NCBI GenBank assembly: GCA_017623705.1
Contig: JAGAOQ010000009.1
Span: forward strand, 1-37,719
Direction: 5' to 3'
Length of the DNA stretch: 37,719 bases
Source of the DNA: Clostridia bacterium
GTDB taxonomy: Bacteria; Bacillota; Clostridia; Christensenellales; UBA1242
The translations under genes were made by a program, and so were the position numbers. The first letter of the stretch is position 1; the number at the start of each line of letters is the position of its first letter. Below are positions 18,133 to 26,543 of the stretch, in pieces. Below the pieces are notes generated by a model that did not search any database, was not told where the DNA came from, and saw only the letters and a program-made list of their open reading frames with translations.

Positions 18133-19122
18133 TTAGCGTGTTAGTTCGGTTGCGTCATCAATTTGGGGAGCGACTGCCACTTTTCCTTCATTTATTTCGG
18201 TCGGTTTGACTGGACGGCGGAATGCTTGTTTCATTTGCATAATGCCAACATTCACAGTTTTAACTTTGGTTACGGTTTGTTCCACATCAGGTACAGTACG
18301 GGGAGTTTGTTGCTTGTCATCAATAATCGTCGGGACGGGTGGTAACTCCTGCACAACTTCGTTCTCGCTATTAAGGTACGGCGTCATTTGTGGAGCACGG
18401 ACTGCATAATATTTTTCAAATTCCGCACGTTTGGTCGGGTCAATTTCGCCAATACCCGCATGTAATTGCGTACCAATCCGTGCGGTAGCATTTTTTGCTT
18501 TGGGCAATTTCAAAGGTTGCGTTAACCATTTTTCGTTTTTAGCGTTAATTTTTTGGTCGTAATCTACCAGCAGTTTCGCCAAAGTTTCATCTTGCTTACC
18601 AAATTTCGCAATGATTGCCATTTGCGATTGATAGTAATCTTCCTTACCTAAACGCACAAAGCGACGTGATTCGTTTAATTCATTTTGCCATCGCTTTAAC
18701 AATTCGTCGTTCTTCACTTGCTTTTGGATTCGTTGAATCATTTGTTGTGCGATACGTTCACATTCTTGTAATTGACGTACTCGTTGTTTTGCTTTGGCAT
18801 CTTTGACACGAACTAAATATTCTAACTCTGCCCCAGTTTCGTCCTCACCAATGGTAAAATCGCCCAGGTTAATTAGCACACTATCCTGCACCAAACCACC
18901 GACCGAAGTTACACTTTCCCGCAAATACAACTTGCCATTTTTTTCAATGTAGCGGAAAGCTTTTTGGTCTAATTTAGGAATACTAACGTACTCACGGACG
19001 CCGTTATCAATCAATTTATATTCATTCTTAATTTCAATTTTTTTCAAGTTGCGTAGAATGCGTTTTGCTTCTTCGTCTTCATACGCAAAAAGTTGTGGCA
19101 CTTGTTTCGAAGTAATAACCAT
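18133..19122 (-). CDS. Hypothetical protein between recR and comEC
   Basis: A 329-residue protein that I do not recognise. It is hydrophilic and charged, without signal peptide or membrane segment. A strand-rich N-terminal part (to about residue 110) is followed by a helical, Gln/Lys/Arg-rich stretch (about 108-190) that could form a coiled coil, and by a low-complexity proline- and valine-rich tail. The ATG at 19122 shares one base with the recR stop (TGATG), indicating translational coupling. A GTG three bases upstream is less likely. Operon position hints at a role beside recombination or DNA uptake, but nothing in the sequence proves it. Confidence 0.8.
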   Translation of the reverse strand: MVITSKQVPQLFAYEDEEAKRILRNLKKIEIKNEYKLIDNGVREYVSIPKLDQKAFRYIEKNGKLYLRESVTSVGGLVQDSVLINLGDFTIGEDETGAELEYLVRVKDAKAKQRVRQLQECERIAQQMIQRIQKQVKNDELLKRWQNELNESRRFVRLGKEDYYQSQMAIIAKFGKQDETLAKLLVDYDQKINAKNEKWLTQPLKLPKAKNATARIGTQLHAGIGEIDPTKRAEFEKYYAVRAPQMTPYLNSENEVVQELPPVPTIIDDKQQTPRTVPDVEQTVTKVKTVNVGIMQMKQAFRRPVKPTEINEGKVAVAPQIDDATELTR

Positions 19123-19715
19123 CACAACACCTCGGTGCGATTACGCAAAGCCATACCAATCGTCATCTCGTCGGCATATTCCAAAGCAACACCCATCGCA
19201 ATCCCCGTTGCTAAACGAGAAACTTTGATCCCACTCGGTTTAATCAGCGATGCCAAATAATTTGCCGTCGCTTCACCTTCAACATCGGCAGACAAAGCAA
19301 TAATAACTTCTTTAATCGCCCCACCTTGCAAGCGAGTCATCAATGATTTAAGATTTAATTGGTCAGGTCCTTTTTTGTTCAAAGGCGACAACACACCGTG
19401 CAGAACATGGTAAGTTCCATGAAACGCATGGCAACGTTCAATGACAGTAATATCTTTCGGGTGAGCAACAACACAAACAGTATCACTTTGTCGAGCAGAA
19501 CAAATTTCGCATTTTTCATCAACCGCAAAATTGCCACAAACTTGACAGAATTTTACTTGTCGCTTCACCGCAGTAATGGCTGTGCTAAATTGTTCCGCAT
19601 CTTCACGGGACATTTCAATCACACGATAAGCATACCGTTCCGCAGTTTTATAACCAACGCCGGGTAACTTTGTGAAACAGTTAATAAGTGTGTCGACGCA
19701 CGACAAGTTTGCCAT
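19122..19715 (-). CDS. recR: Recombination mediator RecR
   Basis: RecR acts with RecO/RecF to load RecA at gaps. Seen here: a helix-hairpin-helix LPGVGYKTAERYAY (17-30), a C4 zinc finger (C57, C60, C69, C72) and a Toprim domain containing DVEGEATANYLA and the C-terminal LEYADEMTIGMAL. Its 197 residues are standard. Start: ATG with no Shine-Dalgarno sequence; TATAGT ends five bases upstream with TTGAAC at 16 bp. It lies 34 bases after spoIIE without a terminator, so it probably has both readthrough and its own promoter. Confidence 0.96.
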   Translation of the reverse strand: MANLSCVDTLINCFTKLPGVGYKTAERYAYRVIEMSREDAEQFSTAITAVKRQVKFCQVCGNFAVDEKCEICSARQSDTVCVVAHPKDITVIERCHAFHGTYHVLHGVLSPLNKKGPDQLNLKSLMTRLQGGAIKEVIIALSADVEGEATANYLASLIKPSGIKVSRLATGIAMGVALEYADEMTIGMALRNRTEVL

Positions 19716-19720
19716 ATTCT

Positions 19721-19748
19721 ACTATAACATTATCGCCTTAAAGTTCAA
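19721..19748 (-). promoter_or_regulatory. Leaderless-type promoter of recR
   Basis: Minus-strand TTGAAC (19748-19743), a 16-bp spacer, TATAGT (19726-19721), then 5 bases to the ATG at 19715. It starts two bases after the spoIIE stop codon. Confidence 0.65.
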
Positions 19749-19749
19749 A

Positions 19750-22035
19750 TTACATTTTTACCAACTGTGCCACCGTTACAGTGCAATCATCGGCAGGATA
19801 ACCGTCCGCCCGAGTCGTAACTTCGGCGACTAATTGGTCGGCAAGTTGTTGCGGGTTCGTAACATCAAGGTTATTGATGAAACCAGCCAAAGCAACCCTT
19901 TCCCCGCCAAAAACATCAAGCACACCATCGCTCACCAAAACAACCATGTCGCCCGCCGACAACATTGCTTTGGTAATTTTGGGTTCAATATCTTCCAAAA
20001 TTCCTAACGGCAAAGAACCAGCTTCCACGACTTCAACTTCTCGCCCCCGCTTGATAAAACCGTCGACTGCCCCAACTTTAATAAAGTCAACATCGCCCGT
20101 AGCTAAATCAAAGACGCACATGTCTAATGCCGAAAAAACATCTTGCCCGGTAAAAGTCAACAACTGGTTCACCGAATGCATAATAATCTCATCGGGGAAA
20201 CCAGCTTTGTAAAAATTTTCCACCAAGGATAATGCTAATGTACTGGCTCGGGAAGCTCGTTCGCCTGCACCCATACCATCACACAACGCCATCAAAGTTT
20301 TTTCGTTCGTAACACGCAAAAAGGAAAAGTTATCGCCACTGGTTTGGTTCACTCCTTTGGTTACACCTGCCGTCCCGAATAAAATACTAAACTTCGGTGC
20401 TGACCGTACGGATACAATCGCATACCCTTTGGTGTCCGCATCGACAACTTCGTCCACAATCATTTTATGACCACAAACTTGACTAACCACTTTTTCAATC
20501 CGCTGGTTTTTGGCATCATTGCGTGATACCAACAGCGACACCACATACTCGTTTTTGCTGGTTTTCGTGATTAAACAATCTTCCGCAAAAATGTTACGGA
20601 ACAATAACTCCTCTTTAACCATTTCACCCCGCTCGTTATCAAAGACCACACTGCGACAAACATCGTTCGCAAACTTACTACATAACTGCGAAATTCCAGC
20701 CAGCAAATTCGCCATTAAAATTTTACCACTATCTAACCCCGTAATAATTTGCTCTTTGTTTTTATTCACAACCAATAATTTGTTTAATGCCGACATTAAA
20801 CTGTTAATACGACTACACTTAATGGCTAGCGTATTAGATACATCTAACAAAGTTACCATGCCATGACGTAAACCAACTTTGGCTAAGTTCATAATGCCGT
20901 TTTCAACTTCCTGTGTTGCGGTTGTCGTTTTGCGACAAATTCCCCGGTGTGGACAACTGATACAAACGTTACTGGTAATTTCGGTACACAATAAAGTTGC
21001 GGTTTCTTGTGGTGGTAAAGATGCCCGAGTTAAATTGCGGTAAGTATTTTGCATTTCATTAAAGACGGTTGCCAAAGAACGCATACGCATGGAAATCCCA
21101 GCGGTATTACGGTTGATAGTATTTTTTGAAACCAAGAAACCGCCCAAACCATTAGCTCCAAAAGTAAAATACCGAGCGACGGCAGGTGGCACACACAAAA
21201 ATAAAATCATCGCCGTTACCAGCGGTAAAATACTCCACCAATTATAACCACCGTAAGCATTAAAATATAAACCAATGACTAAATCACCAAAGACTAACGC
21301 CACCAAACTAAACACACGTTGCTTGCTTTTGAAAACCACACAGATAATTGCCAATAAAACCATAATTGCAACGTAAATCAAATTTGTCGTCGCAAAAGCT
21401 TTCCCCAACCCCAAAGCTGCTGCCAACAACACGGTCGATTTAGGATTCACGTAAAAAACACCTAACAAAATTGTCAGTATGCTACAAAACTTGTGGACGT
21501 CAAAATAATCGTTAGCAAAACCACATAGCCCGAGTGATAAAATAATGACGACGCACATTAAGCTGACAATTTGGTTAATCGTCCACGGGAAATTAAACCT
21601 TTTTTGTGCGATTGCTTTAACACACTCGAAACATGCCAACAAGAAAATTCCCCCGACTAAAACAGCAATGAGTGTTTGGGCAATCGCCACTTGTTGAGCA
21701 ATCGCCAGATAAAGGTTGAAACCTTGCGACACAACGAAACCAGCCAGCAAGACAGGAAAATACCATTGCTTCTTGCCTTTCAAAAAACGAATTGCCAAAG
21801 CTGTTAAAAGAAAAACGACGCTTGCATAGATGACACTTAACAAATTAAGTTGTTCGGGACAACGCCATAACTCAACGACAACCAATGCCAAGACGGGTAC
21901 GATTTTGGGAATCATGGTTACCGCCAAAGCAAAAATGAATGCGATGGCAAACGGGCGGATAACTTGCCCAATAACGGCATAATCTAACACGACAACCAAA
22001 ACAACGGCAAGAACAGACAATAAAAGTTTTTTCAT
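19750..22035 (-). CDS. spoIIE: Stage II sporulation protein E (membrane PP2C phosphatase)
   Basis: SpoIIE dephosphorylates SpoIIAA in the forespore to release sigma-F and also works at the polar septum. Seen here: about ten membrane segments in the first 300 residues, a central cytosolic region with a cysteine cluster (CISCPHRGIC), and a C-terminal PP2C domain with CDGMGAGERAS (metal-binding Asp near 586), VLVSDGVLD and a terminal DDCTVTVAQ. Its 761 residues are close to the Bacillus length of 827. ATG at 22035 is chosen over one ten codons upstream because it yields the basic-hydrophobic MKKLLLS start and sits six bases after a -10 box. The promoter architecture suggests Spo0A control. Confidence 0.95.
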   Translation of the reverse strand: MKKLLLSVLAVVLVVVLDYAVIGQVIRPFAIAFIFALAVTMIPKIVPVLALVVVELWRCPEQLNLLSVIYASVVFLLTALAIRFLKGKKQWYFPVLLAGFVVSQGFNLYLAIAQQVAIAQTLIAVLVGGIFLLACFECVKAIAQKRFNFPWTINQIVSLMCVVIILSLGLCGFANDYFDVHKFCSILTILLGVFYVNPKSTVLLAAALGLGKAFATTNLIYVAIMVLLAIICVVFKSKQRVFSLVALVFGDLVIGLYFNAYGGYNWWSILPLVTAMILFLCVPPAVARYFTFGANGLGGFLVSKNTINRNTAGISMRMRSLATVFNEMQNTYRNLTRASLPPQETATLLCTEITSNVCISCPHRGICRKTTTATQEVENGIMNLAKVGLRHGMVTLLDVSNTLAIKCSRINSLMSALNKLLVVNKNKEQIITGLDSGKILMANLLAGISQLCSKFANDVCRSVVFDNERGEMVKEELLFRNIFAEDCLITKTSKNEYVVSLLVSRNDAKNQRIEKVVSQVCGHKMIVDEVVDADTKGYAIVSVRSAPKFSILFGTAGVTKGVNQTSGDNFSFLRVTNEKTLMALCDGMGAGERASRASTLALSLVENFYKAGFPDEIIMHSVNQLLTFTGQDVFSALDMCVFDLATGDVDFIKVGAVDGFIKRGREVEVVEAGSLPLGILEDIEPKITKAMLSAGDMVVLVSDGVLDVFGGERVALAGFINNLDVTNPQQLADQLVAEVTTRADGYPADDCTVTVAQLVKM

Positions 22036-22041
22036 TGCAAA

Positions 22042-22075
22042 ATTATGACAAAGTTTCATCGGCATGTGCTGTCAA
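22042..22075 (-). promoter_or_regulatory. spoIIE promoter with a 22-bp spacer (Spo0A-type)
   Basis: Minus-strand TTGACA (22075-22070), a spacer of exactly 22 bp, CATAAT (22047-22042), then 6 bases to the ATG at 22035. Bacillus spoIIG and spoIIE are known for consensus-like boxes with 22- and 21-bp spacers that need Spo0A-P. The -35 is also the reverse complement of the first TGTCAA box. Confidence 0.7.
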
Positions 22076-22106
22076 TTTGTGTCAAATTTACGCAAACGTT
22101 GTCAAA
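22070..22106 (+). promoter_or_regulatory. Three phased TGTCAA boxes, candidate Spo0A binding sites
   Basis: TGTCAAT at 22070, TGTCAAA at 22080 and TGTCAAA at 22100 are direct repeats spaced 10 and 20 bp, so they lie on the same DNA face. The published Spo0A consensus TTTGTCRAA matches the second and third closely. They occupy the spoIIE-secA divergent region, upstream of and overlapping the spoIIE -35. Confidence 0.65.
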
Positions 22107-22125
22107 CTACACACAAGAATTATGA

Positions 22126-22154
22126 TTGTGAAGCGAATAAATTTTGTATATAAT
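22126..22154 (+). promoter_or_regulatory. Leaderless-type promoter of secA
   Basis: TTGTGA (22126-22131), a 17-bp spacer, TATAAT (22149-22154), then 6 bases to the ATG at 22161. No Shine-Dalgarno sequence is present. Confidence 0.75.
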
Positions 22155-22160
22155 GTTGAT

Positions 22161-24794
22161 ATGGGTTTATTTGCAAGTGATAATACACGTTCCGTAAGGA
22201 AACTACAAAAAATTGCTGACTTAGTCATTGCTCTCGAAGATGATTATGCTGCTTTGGACGACAAAGCGTTAATTGCCAAAACAGCTGAATTTAAGCAACG
22301 TCTAGCCGACGGTGAAACATTAGATGATATTTTGCCCGAAGCTTTCGCAACTGTCCGTGAAGCTGCTTATCGTGTTTTAGGACAAAAAGCTTATTACGTT
22401 CAAATTCTCGGTGGGATTGCCCTACACCAAGGTCGGATTGCCGAAATGAAAACGGGTGAAGGTAAAACTTTGGTTTCAACTATGCCCGCCTATTTGAACG
22501 CACTCACGGGTAAAGGTGTGCATGTCGTCGAAGTCAATGAATACCTAGCCAAACGTAACAGCGAATGGATGGGAAAAGTCCACCGCTTTTTGGGCTTAAC
22601 CGTCGGATTGAGCTTATCGCATGCGACGCCAGATGTAAAACGTCATGCCTATAACCAAGACATTACTTACGTTACCAGCAGTGAAGTTGGTTTTGATTAT
22701 CTGCGTGACAATGTTGCTCACCATAAACAAGACCGTGTTCTGCACGGCATGAACTATGCAATTATTGACGAAATCGACAGTATCTTAATCGACGAAAGTC
22801 GTACGCCGTTAATCATGTCTTCACCAACCAAAGACAATAGCGACTTATACAAAATTACTGACAAGTTCGTCCGTGGCTTAACCAAAGATGATTTTGAAGT
22901 CGACTTAAAAGAAAGAGCTGTCCGCTTAACCGAATCGGGTTTCACCAAAGCGGAACGGGCTTTCAATATCGAAAATATTAGTGATGCTGATAACATGGAA
23001 TTAAACCACTTCATCAACAATGCAATGAAAGCTCATCACTTATTTACAGCAGACGTTGATTACATTATTAACTCGAAAAAAGAAATTATCATTATCGACC
23101 AAAACACAGGTCGTGCGATGGTTGGTCGTCGTTACAGCGATGGCTTACATCAAGCGATTGAAGCCAAAGAAAATGTACCGATTAAAAACGAAGACAAAAC
23201 GGTTGCTACCATTACCATTCAAAATTTGTTCAAACTTTACCGCAAATTGTCGGGTATGACGGGTACAGCGAAAACCGAAGAAGACGAGTTCAAAAAAATC
23301 TACGGTGTCGACGTTGTCGCAATTCCAACTAACAAACCAGTATTACGTGAAGATGCACCCGATGTAATCTTCCAAAACATGACGAACAAATTAGCGGCAA
23401 TTTACGAAGATGTACTCTACCGCTACGAACGTAAGCAACCCGTCTTAATTGGAACAACGACGATTGAACGCAGTGAAGAAATCTCTCGCTACTTAAAGAG
23501 TAAAAAAGTACCACACGTAGTTTTGAATGCCAAGAACCACGAAAAGGAAGCGGACATTGTTGCCAGTGCGGGACGTTTGGGTAGTGTTACGATTGCAACT
23601 AACATGGCGGGACGTGGTACCGATATTCACTTAGGTGGTAATGCTGAACACATGGCGATGACGCAGTTAAAGAAAGATGGTTTAACCGACCAAGAAATTT
23701 ATGATGCGACCGCTTATTTTGAAACCAAAGATGAAAAAATCTTAGCACACCGCAAGTTATTCAAAGACTACCTCGAACAATACAAAAAAGAAACCGAAGC
23801 GGAACGCAACGAAGTTGTGGCTTTGGGTGGCTTACATATTATCGGGACAGAACGTCATGACAGCCGTCGTATTGATAACCAGCTCCGTGGACGTGCTGGT
23901 CGTCAAGGTGATCCAGGTAGTTCAATTTTCTACATATCTTGCGACGATGAAATTATGAAACGTTTTGGTAAAGATGTAATCGGTGGCACAATGCGTTTCT
24001 TGAATCTCGACGACGTACAAAGTAAAATGATTACTAAATTGTTTGAACGTGTCCAAAAACGTGTCGAAGGTTATTACTTTGACAGCCGTCGTGTAACTTT
24101 TGAATACGACAATGTTTTGAACGACCAACGTATGGTCATCTACCGTGAACGTGATAAAATTCTTGACGGCGAAAACGTACACGAACAAATTGTTAAGTGC
24201 TTCCCTGACCTAGTCTACAACGTCGTAAGCCAAGCTATTAACCCGATGCAACACTACACCGAATGGGATTTGGATAAAGCTAACCAAGTTTTATCCGATC
24301 GCTTGTTTGGTACACGTACCGAATATCTTGACGAAGAAAATACCAACAAAGCAAACTTTAACGACGTTTACGAAATGGTACTTGACGCCGTTAACGAACA
24401 ATACGAAGCCAAGATTGCGAAATTAAAAGAAGAAGGTTTCAATTTCGATGCTTTCGAACGTGATGTTTTATTATCCATTGTCGACAAAAAATGGGTTAAC
24501 CATATCGACGCCATGGTTAATTTACGTAACGGGATTAGCTTGCGAGGTTACGGTGGCAAAGACCCCTTGTTTGAATACCGTCGTGAAGCGATTGGCATGT
24601 TTAACGACATGATTGAAGCAATCAACAACGAATCGGCAATTTTCTTATTCAAAGTACGCATTGAACGCCAAGAAGCACCCAAGCCGAAGACACCTGTCAT
24701 CAATAACGTAAACTTAAAGAAAGCGGGTCGCAATGACGCCTGCCCTTGCGGAAGCGGAAAGAAATACAAACAATGTTGCGGAAAACTTGACTAA
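22161..24794 (+). CDS. secA: Preprotein translocase ATPase SecA
   Basis: SecA drives export of unfolded proteins through SecYEG. Seen here: Walker A TGEGKT (residues 98-103), Walker B DEID (203-206) with SILIDESRTPLI, the GMTGTAKTEEDEF segment, the RAGRQGDPGSS helicase motif, and a C-terminal zinc-binding tail CPCGSGKKYKQCC. Its 877 residues are standard. The reading frame stays open 126 bases further upstream, but MGLFASD at 22161 is the family-like start and lies six bases after a perfect TATAAT. It ends at a bidirectional terminator. Confidence 0.97.
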   Translation: MGLFASDNTRSVRKLQKIADLVIALEDDYAALDDKALIAKTAEFKQRLADGETLDDILPEAFATVREAAYRVLGQKAYYVQILGGIALHQGRIAEMKTGEGKTLVSTMPAYLNALTGKGVHVVEVNEYLAKRNSEWMGKVHRFLGLTVGLSLSHATPDVKRHAYNQDITYVTSSEVGFDYLRDNVAHHKQDRVLHGMNYAIIDEIDSILIDESRTPLIMSSPTKDNSDLYKITDKFVRGLTKDDFEVDLKERAVRLTESGFTKAERAFNIENISDADNMELNHFINNAMKAHHLFTADVDYIINSKKEIIIIDQNTGRAMVGRRYSDGLHQAIEAKENVPIKNEDKTVATITIQNLFKLYRKLSGMTGTAKTEEDEFKKIYGVDVVAIPTNKPVLREDAPDVIFQNMTNKLAAIYEDVLYRYERKQPVLIGTTTIERSEEISRYLKSKKVPHVVLNAKNHEKEADIVASAGRLGSVTIATNMAGRGTDIHLGGNAEHMAMTQLKKDGLTDQEIYDATAYFETKDEKILAHRKLFKDYLEQYKKETEAERNEVVALGGLHIIGTERHDSRRIDNQLRGRAGRQGDPGSSIFYISCDDEIMKRFGKDVIGGTMRFLNLDDVQSKMITKLFERVQKRVEGYYFDSRRVTFEYDNVLNDQRMVIYRERDKILDGENVHEQIVKCFPDLVYNVVSQAINPMQHYTEWDLDKANQVLSDRLFGTRTEYLDEENTNKANFNDVYEMVLDAVNEQYEAKIAKLKEEGFNFDAFERDVLLSIVDKKWVNHIDAMVNLRNGISLRGYGGKDPLFEYRREAIGMFNDMIEAINNESAIFLFKVRIERQEAPKPKTPVINNVNLKKAGRNDACPCGSGKKYKQCCGKLD

Positions 24795-24798
24795 ACAA

Positions 24799-24825
24799 AA
24801 AAGCCCTTTGTAACGAAGGGCTTTT
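24799..24825. terminator. Bidirectional terminator between secA and the ABC exporters
   Basis: AAAAGCCCTT (24799-24808) pairs with AAGGGCTTTT (24816-24825) around a seven-base loop; A-rich and T-rich flanks serve both convergent units. Confidence 0.92.
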
Positions 24826-24833
24826 GATTATGA

Positions 24834-26543
24834 TTAGCTTTGGTAACGGCGGTAGTATTCGCCTTGCAGTGCCATGAGTTCGGCGTGTGTGCCAGATTCA
24901 ACAATGCGACCACCTTTGCAAACGTAAATACAATCAACGTTTTGAATCGCCTTAACTTGCGTGGTAACAAAGACGCGGGTGCGGTTTTTTAATTTGTTGA
25001 TAATAATGTCATTACACTTCTTTTCGGCAACGACGTCAAAACAATTTAAGGCACGGTTCAAAATCAACAAGTCAGGGGCATGCAGTACAGTCCGTGCTAA
25101 ATTAACCGCTTGCTGTTCGGCGTTAGTCAACATCACGGTATTTTCTGTTAAGCGGGTATTATAACCATTTGGTAACGCACGGATAAATTCATCGAAGCCA
25201 AACATCTTTGCTGCTTGAATCACGTTTTCAGGTAATGTTTTCCCGACTCCGTACATGATGTTTTCAGCGATTGTCGCATCAATTAAGAACGGGTGGTCAA
25301 AACACATGCCAACTCGCTCATAGAACTTCTTACTGCGGATTCGTGCTAGATTGATGTCATTGACTTTAATTTGTCCATGTTTGGGTAATTCTAACTTGGT
25401 CATCAAATGCACAATTTCAGCACCTGTACCACTCTCCTCTTCTAAAAATGCGACTGATTTGCCAAATGGGATTTCAAACGATACGTCCTTAACTTTTTCG
25501 GTCGATACATTTTCAAAAACAATACTGCCGTCAATTTTCTTGATGTTAATGTCTTCGTCGGCAGTAACGTCATCGGGACAATCGATAATACCAAAGAAAA
25601 CTTTGGCATAACTTTCGGTCGGTTGTACCACGTTGGAAACCGTAGTAATAATTTTGGTATTTGATAAGAAACGAGAACTGTACAACAAGAACGCTGGTAA
25701 GATTGCAAAGTCTGCCATCGACAAAGAACCATTAATTGCCAAAATACCAAACACAACGGTAATCGCTAAATACATGAAATTTGAAATGAAATTGATGTAA
25801 CTTTCATTCAAGCCGACAACGGTATCAACGCCAACCGTACCTTCAATTTTATTTACTGATGTAAATTCGTCTTTACCGACAATTCCATTTTCGTGGAAGA
25901 AACCGTGCAACGAAGCATGTTGTTCGGTAAAATTATAAATTTGTCCGTTTTCATCTTCCCGAGCCGTATAAAATTTTTGTGTTTTTTGCATGACAATCTT
26001 GGCGATAATCAAGGTTACCGGCAAAGAAAGCATGACAATCAAACTCAACGTGAAGTTCAAAGACACCATCATAACAATGTTCAAAACAAAGAAGAAGATT
26101 GTACGGCAGATTTGGTAATACATTGCTAGACATTGTTGCAACAATTTACGACCAACCGAAATTTGGTGTGTGGTTTTACTAATTTCAAACTTTTCGATGT
26201 GCGACAATGGAAGTACGTCTAACTTATGGCGAGCTTGATCAACAATATTCAAGGTAATGTCGTACTCGTACTTAATAATTAAACAGCGACAAACTAAATC
26301 AAAACATTCCGACAAAATACACAACACTAAATACAAAATGAGTGGTTGCAAGACAATGGATAAATCATGATTTAACCCTAGTTCTTCAAAAGTATCTAAC
26401 GCATCGGCAGTTAAGCCCGGCATGAACGAATACAAAGCAATCCCAATTACCCCACAAACCATGACGACAATAATCCGCCATAGTAGTGGTTTGAAGTAAG
26501 ACATTGCTCGCATGAAAACTGATTTTTGTCGTGGCTTTTTCAT
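24834..26543 (-). CDS. ABC exporter half-transporter with a degenerate nucleotide-binding domain (second of pair)
   Basis: A 569-residue protein with a six-helix exporter domain (about 15-310) and a C-terminal ABC domain whose motifs are lost. The P-loop position reads LEEESGTGAEI, with glycine near 374 where the ATP-binding lysine should be. The signature LSGGQ is replaced by LTNAEQ, Walker B reads LLILNRALNCFD without the catalytic glutamate, and the H-loop histidine is missing in VTTQVKA. The overall ABC fold and the tail GGRIVESGTHAELM are kept and no stop or frameshift is present, so it is not an obvious pseudogene. GGAGG at 26551-26555 lies seven bases before the ATG, which overlaps its partner's stop by four bases. 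Substrate unknown. Confidence 0.9.
   Translation of the reverse strand: MKKPRQKSVFMRAMSYFKPLLWRIIVVMVCGVIGIALYSFMPGLTADALDTFEELGLNHDLSIVLQPLILYLVLCILSECFDLVCRCLIIKYEYDITLNIVDQARHKLDVLPLSHIEKFEISKTTHQISVGRKLLQQCLAMYYQICRTIFFFVLNIVMMVSLNFTLSLIVMLSLPVTLIIAKIVMQKTQKFYTAREDENGQIYNFTEQHASLHGFFHENGIVGKDEFTSVNKIEGTVGVDTVVGLNESYINFISNFMYLAITVVFGILAINGSLSMADFAILPAFLLYSSRFLSNTKIITTVSNVVQPTESYAKVFFGIIDCPDDVTADEDINIKKIDGSIVFENVSTEKVKDVSFEIPFGKSVAFLEEESGTGAEIVHLMTKLELPKHGQIKVNDINLARIRSKKFYERVGMCFDHPFLIDATIAENIMYGVGKTLPENVIQAAKMFGFDEFIRALPNGYNTRLTENTVMLTNAEQQAVNLARTVLHAPDLLILNRALNCFDVVAEKKCNDIIINKLKNRTRVFVTTQVKAIQNVDCIYVCKGGRIVESGTHAELMALQGEYYRRYQS

Noticed and set aside
22035..22160. N-terminal extension of SecA
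   Set aside because: The extra 42 residues are unlike SecA and cover the spoIIE promoter, the TGTCAA boxes and the secA promoter; MGLFASD at 22161 is the family-like start.
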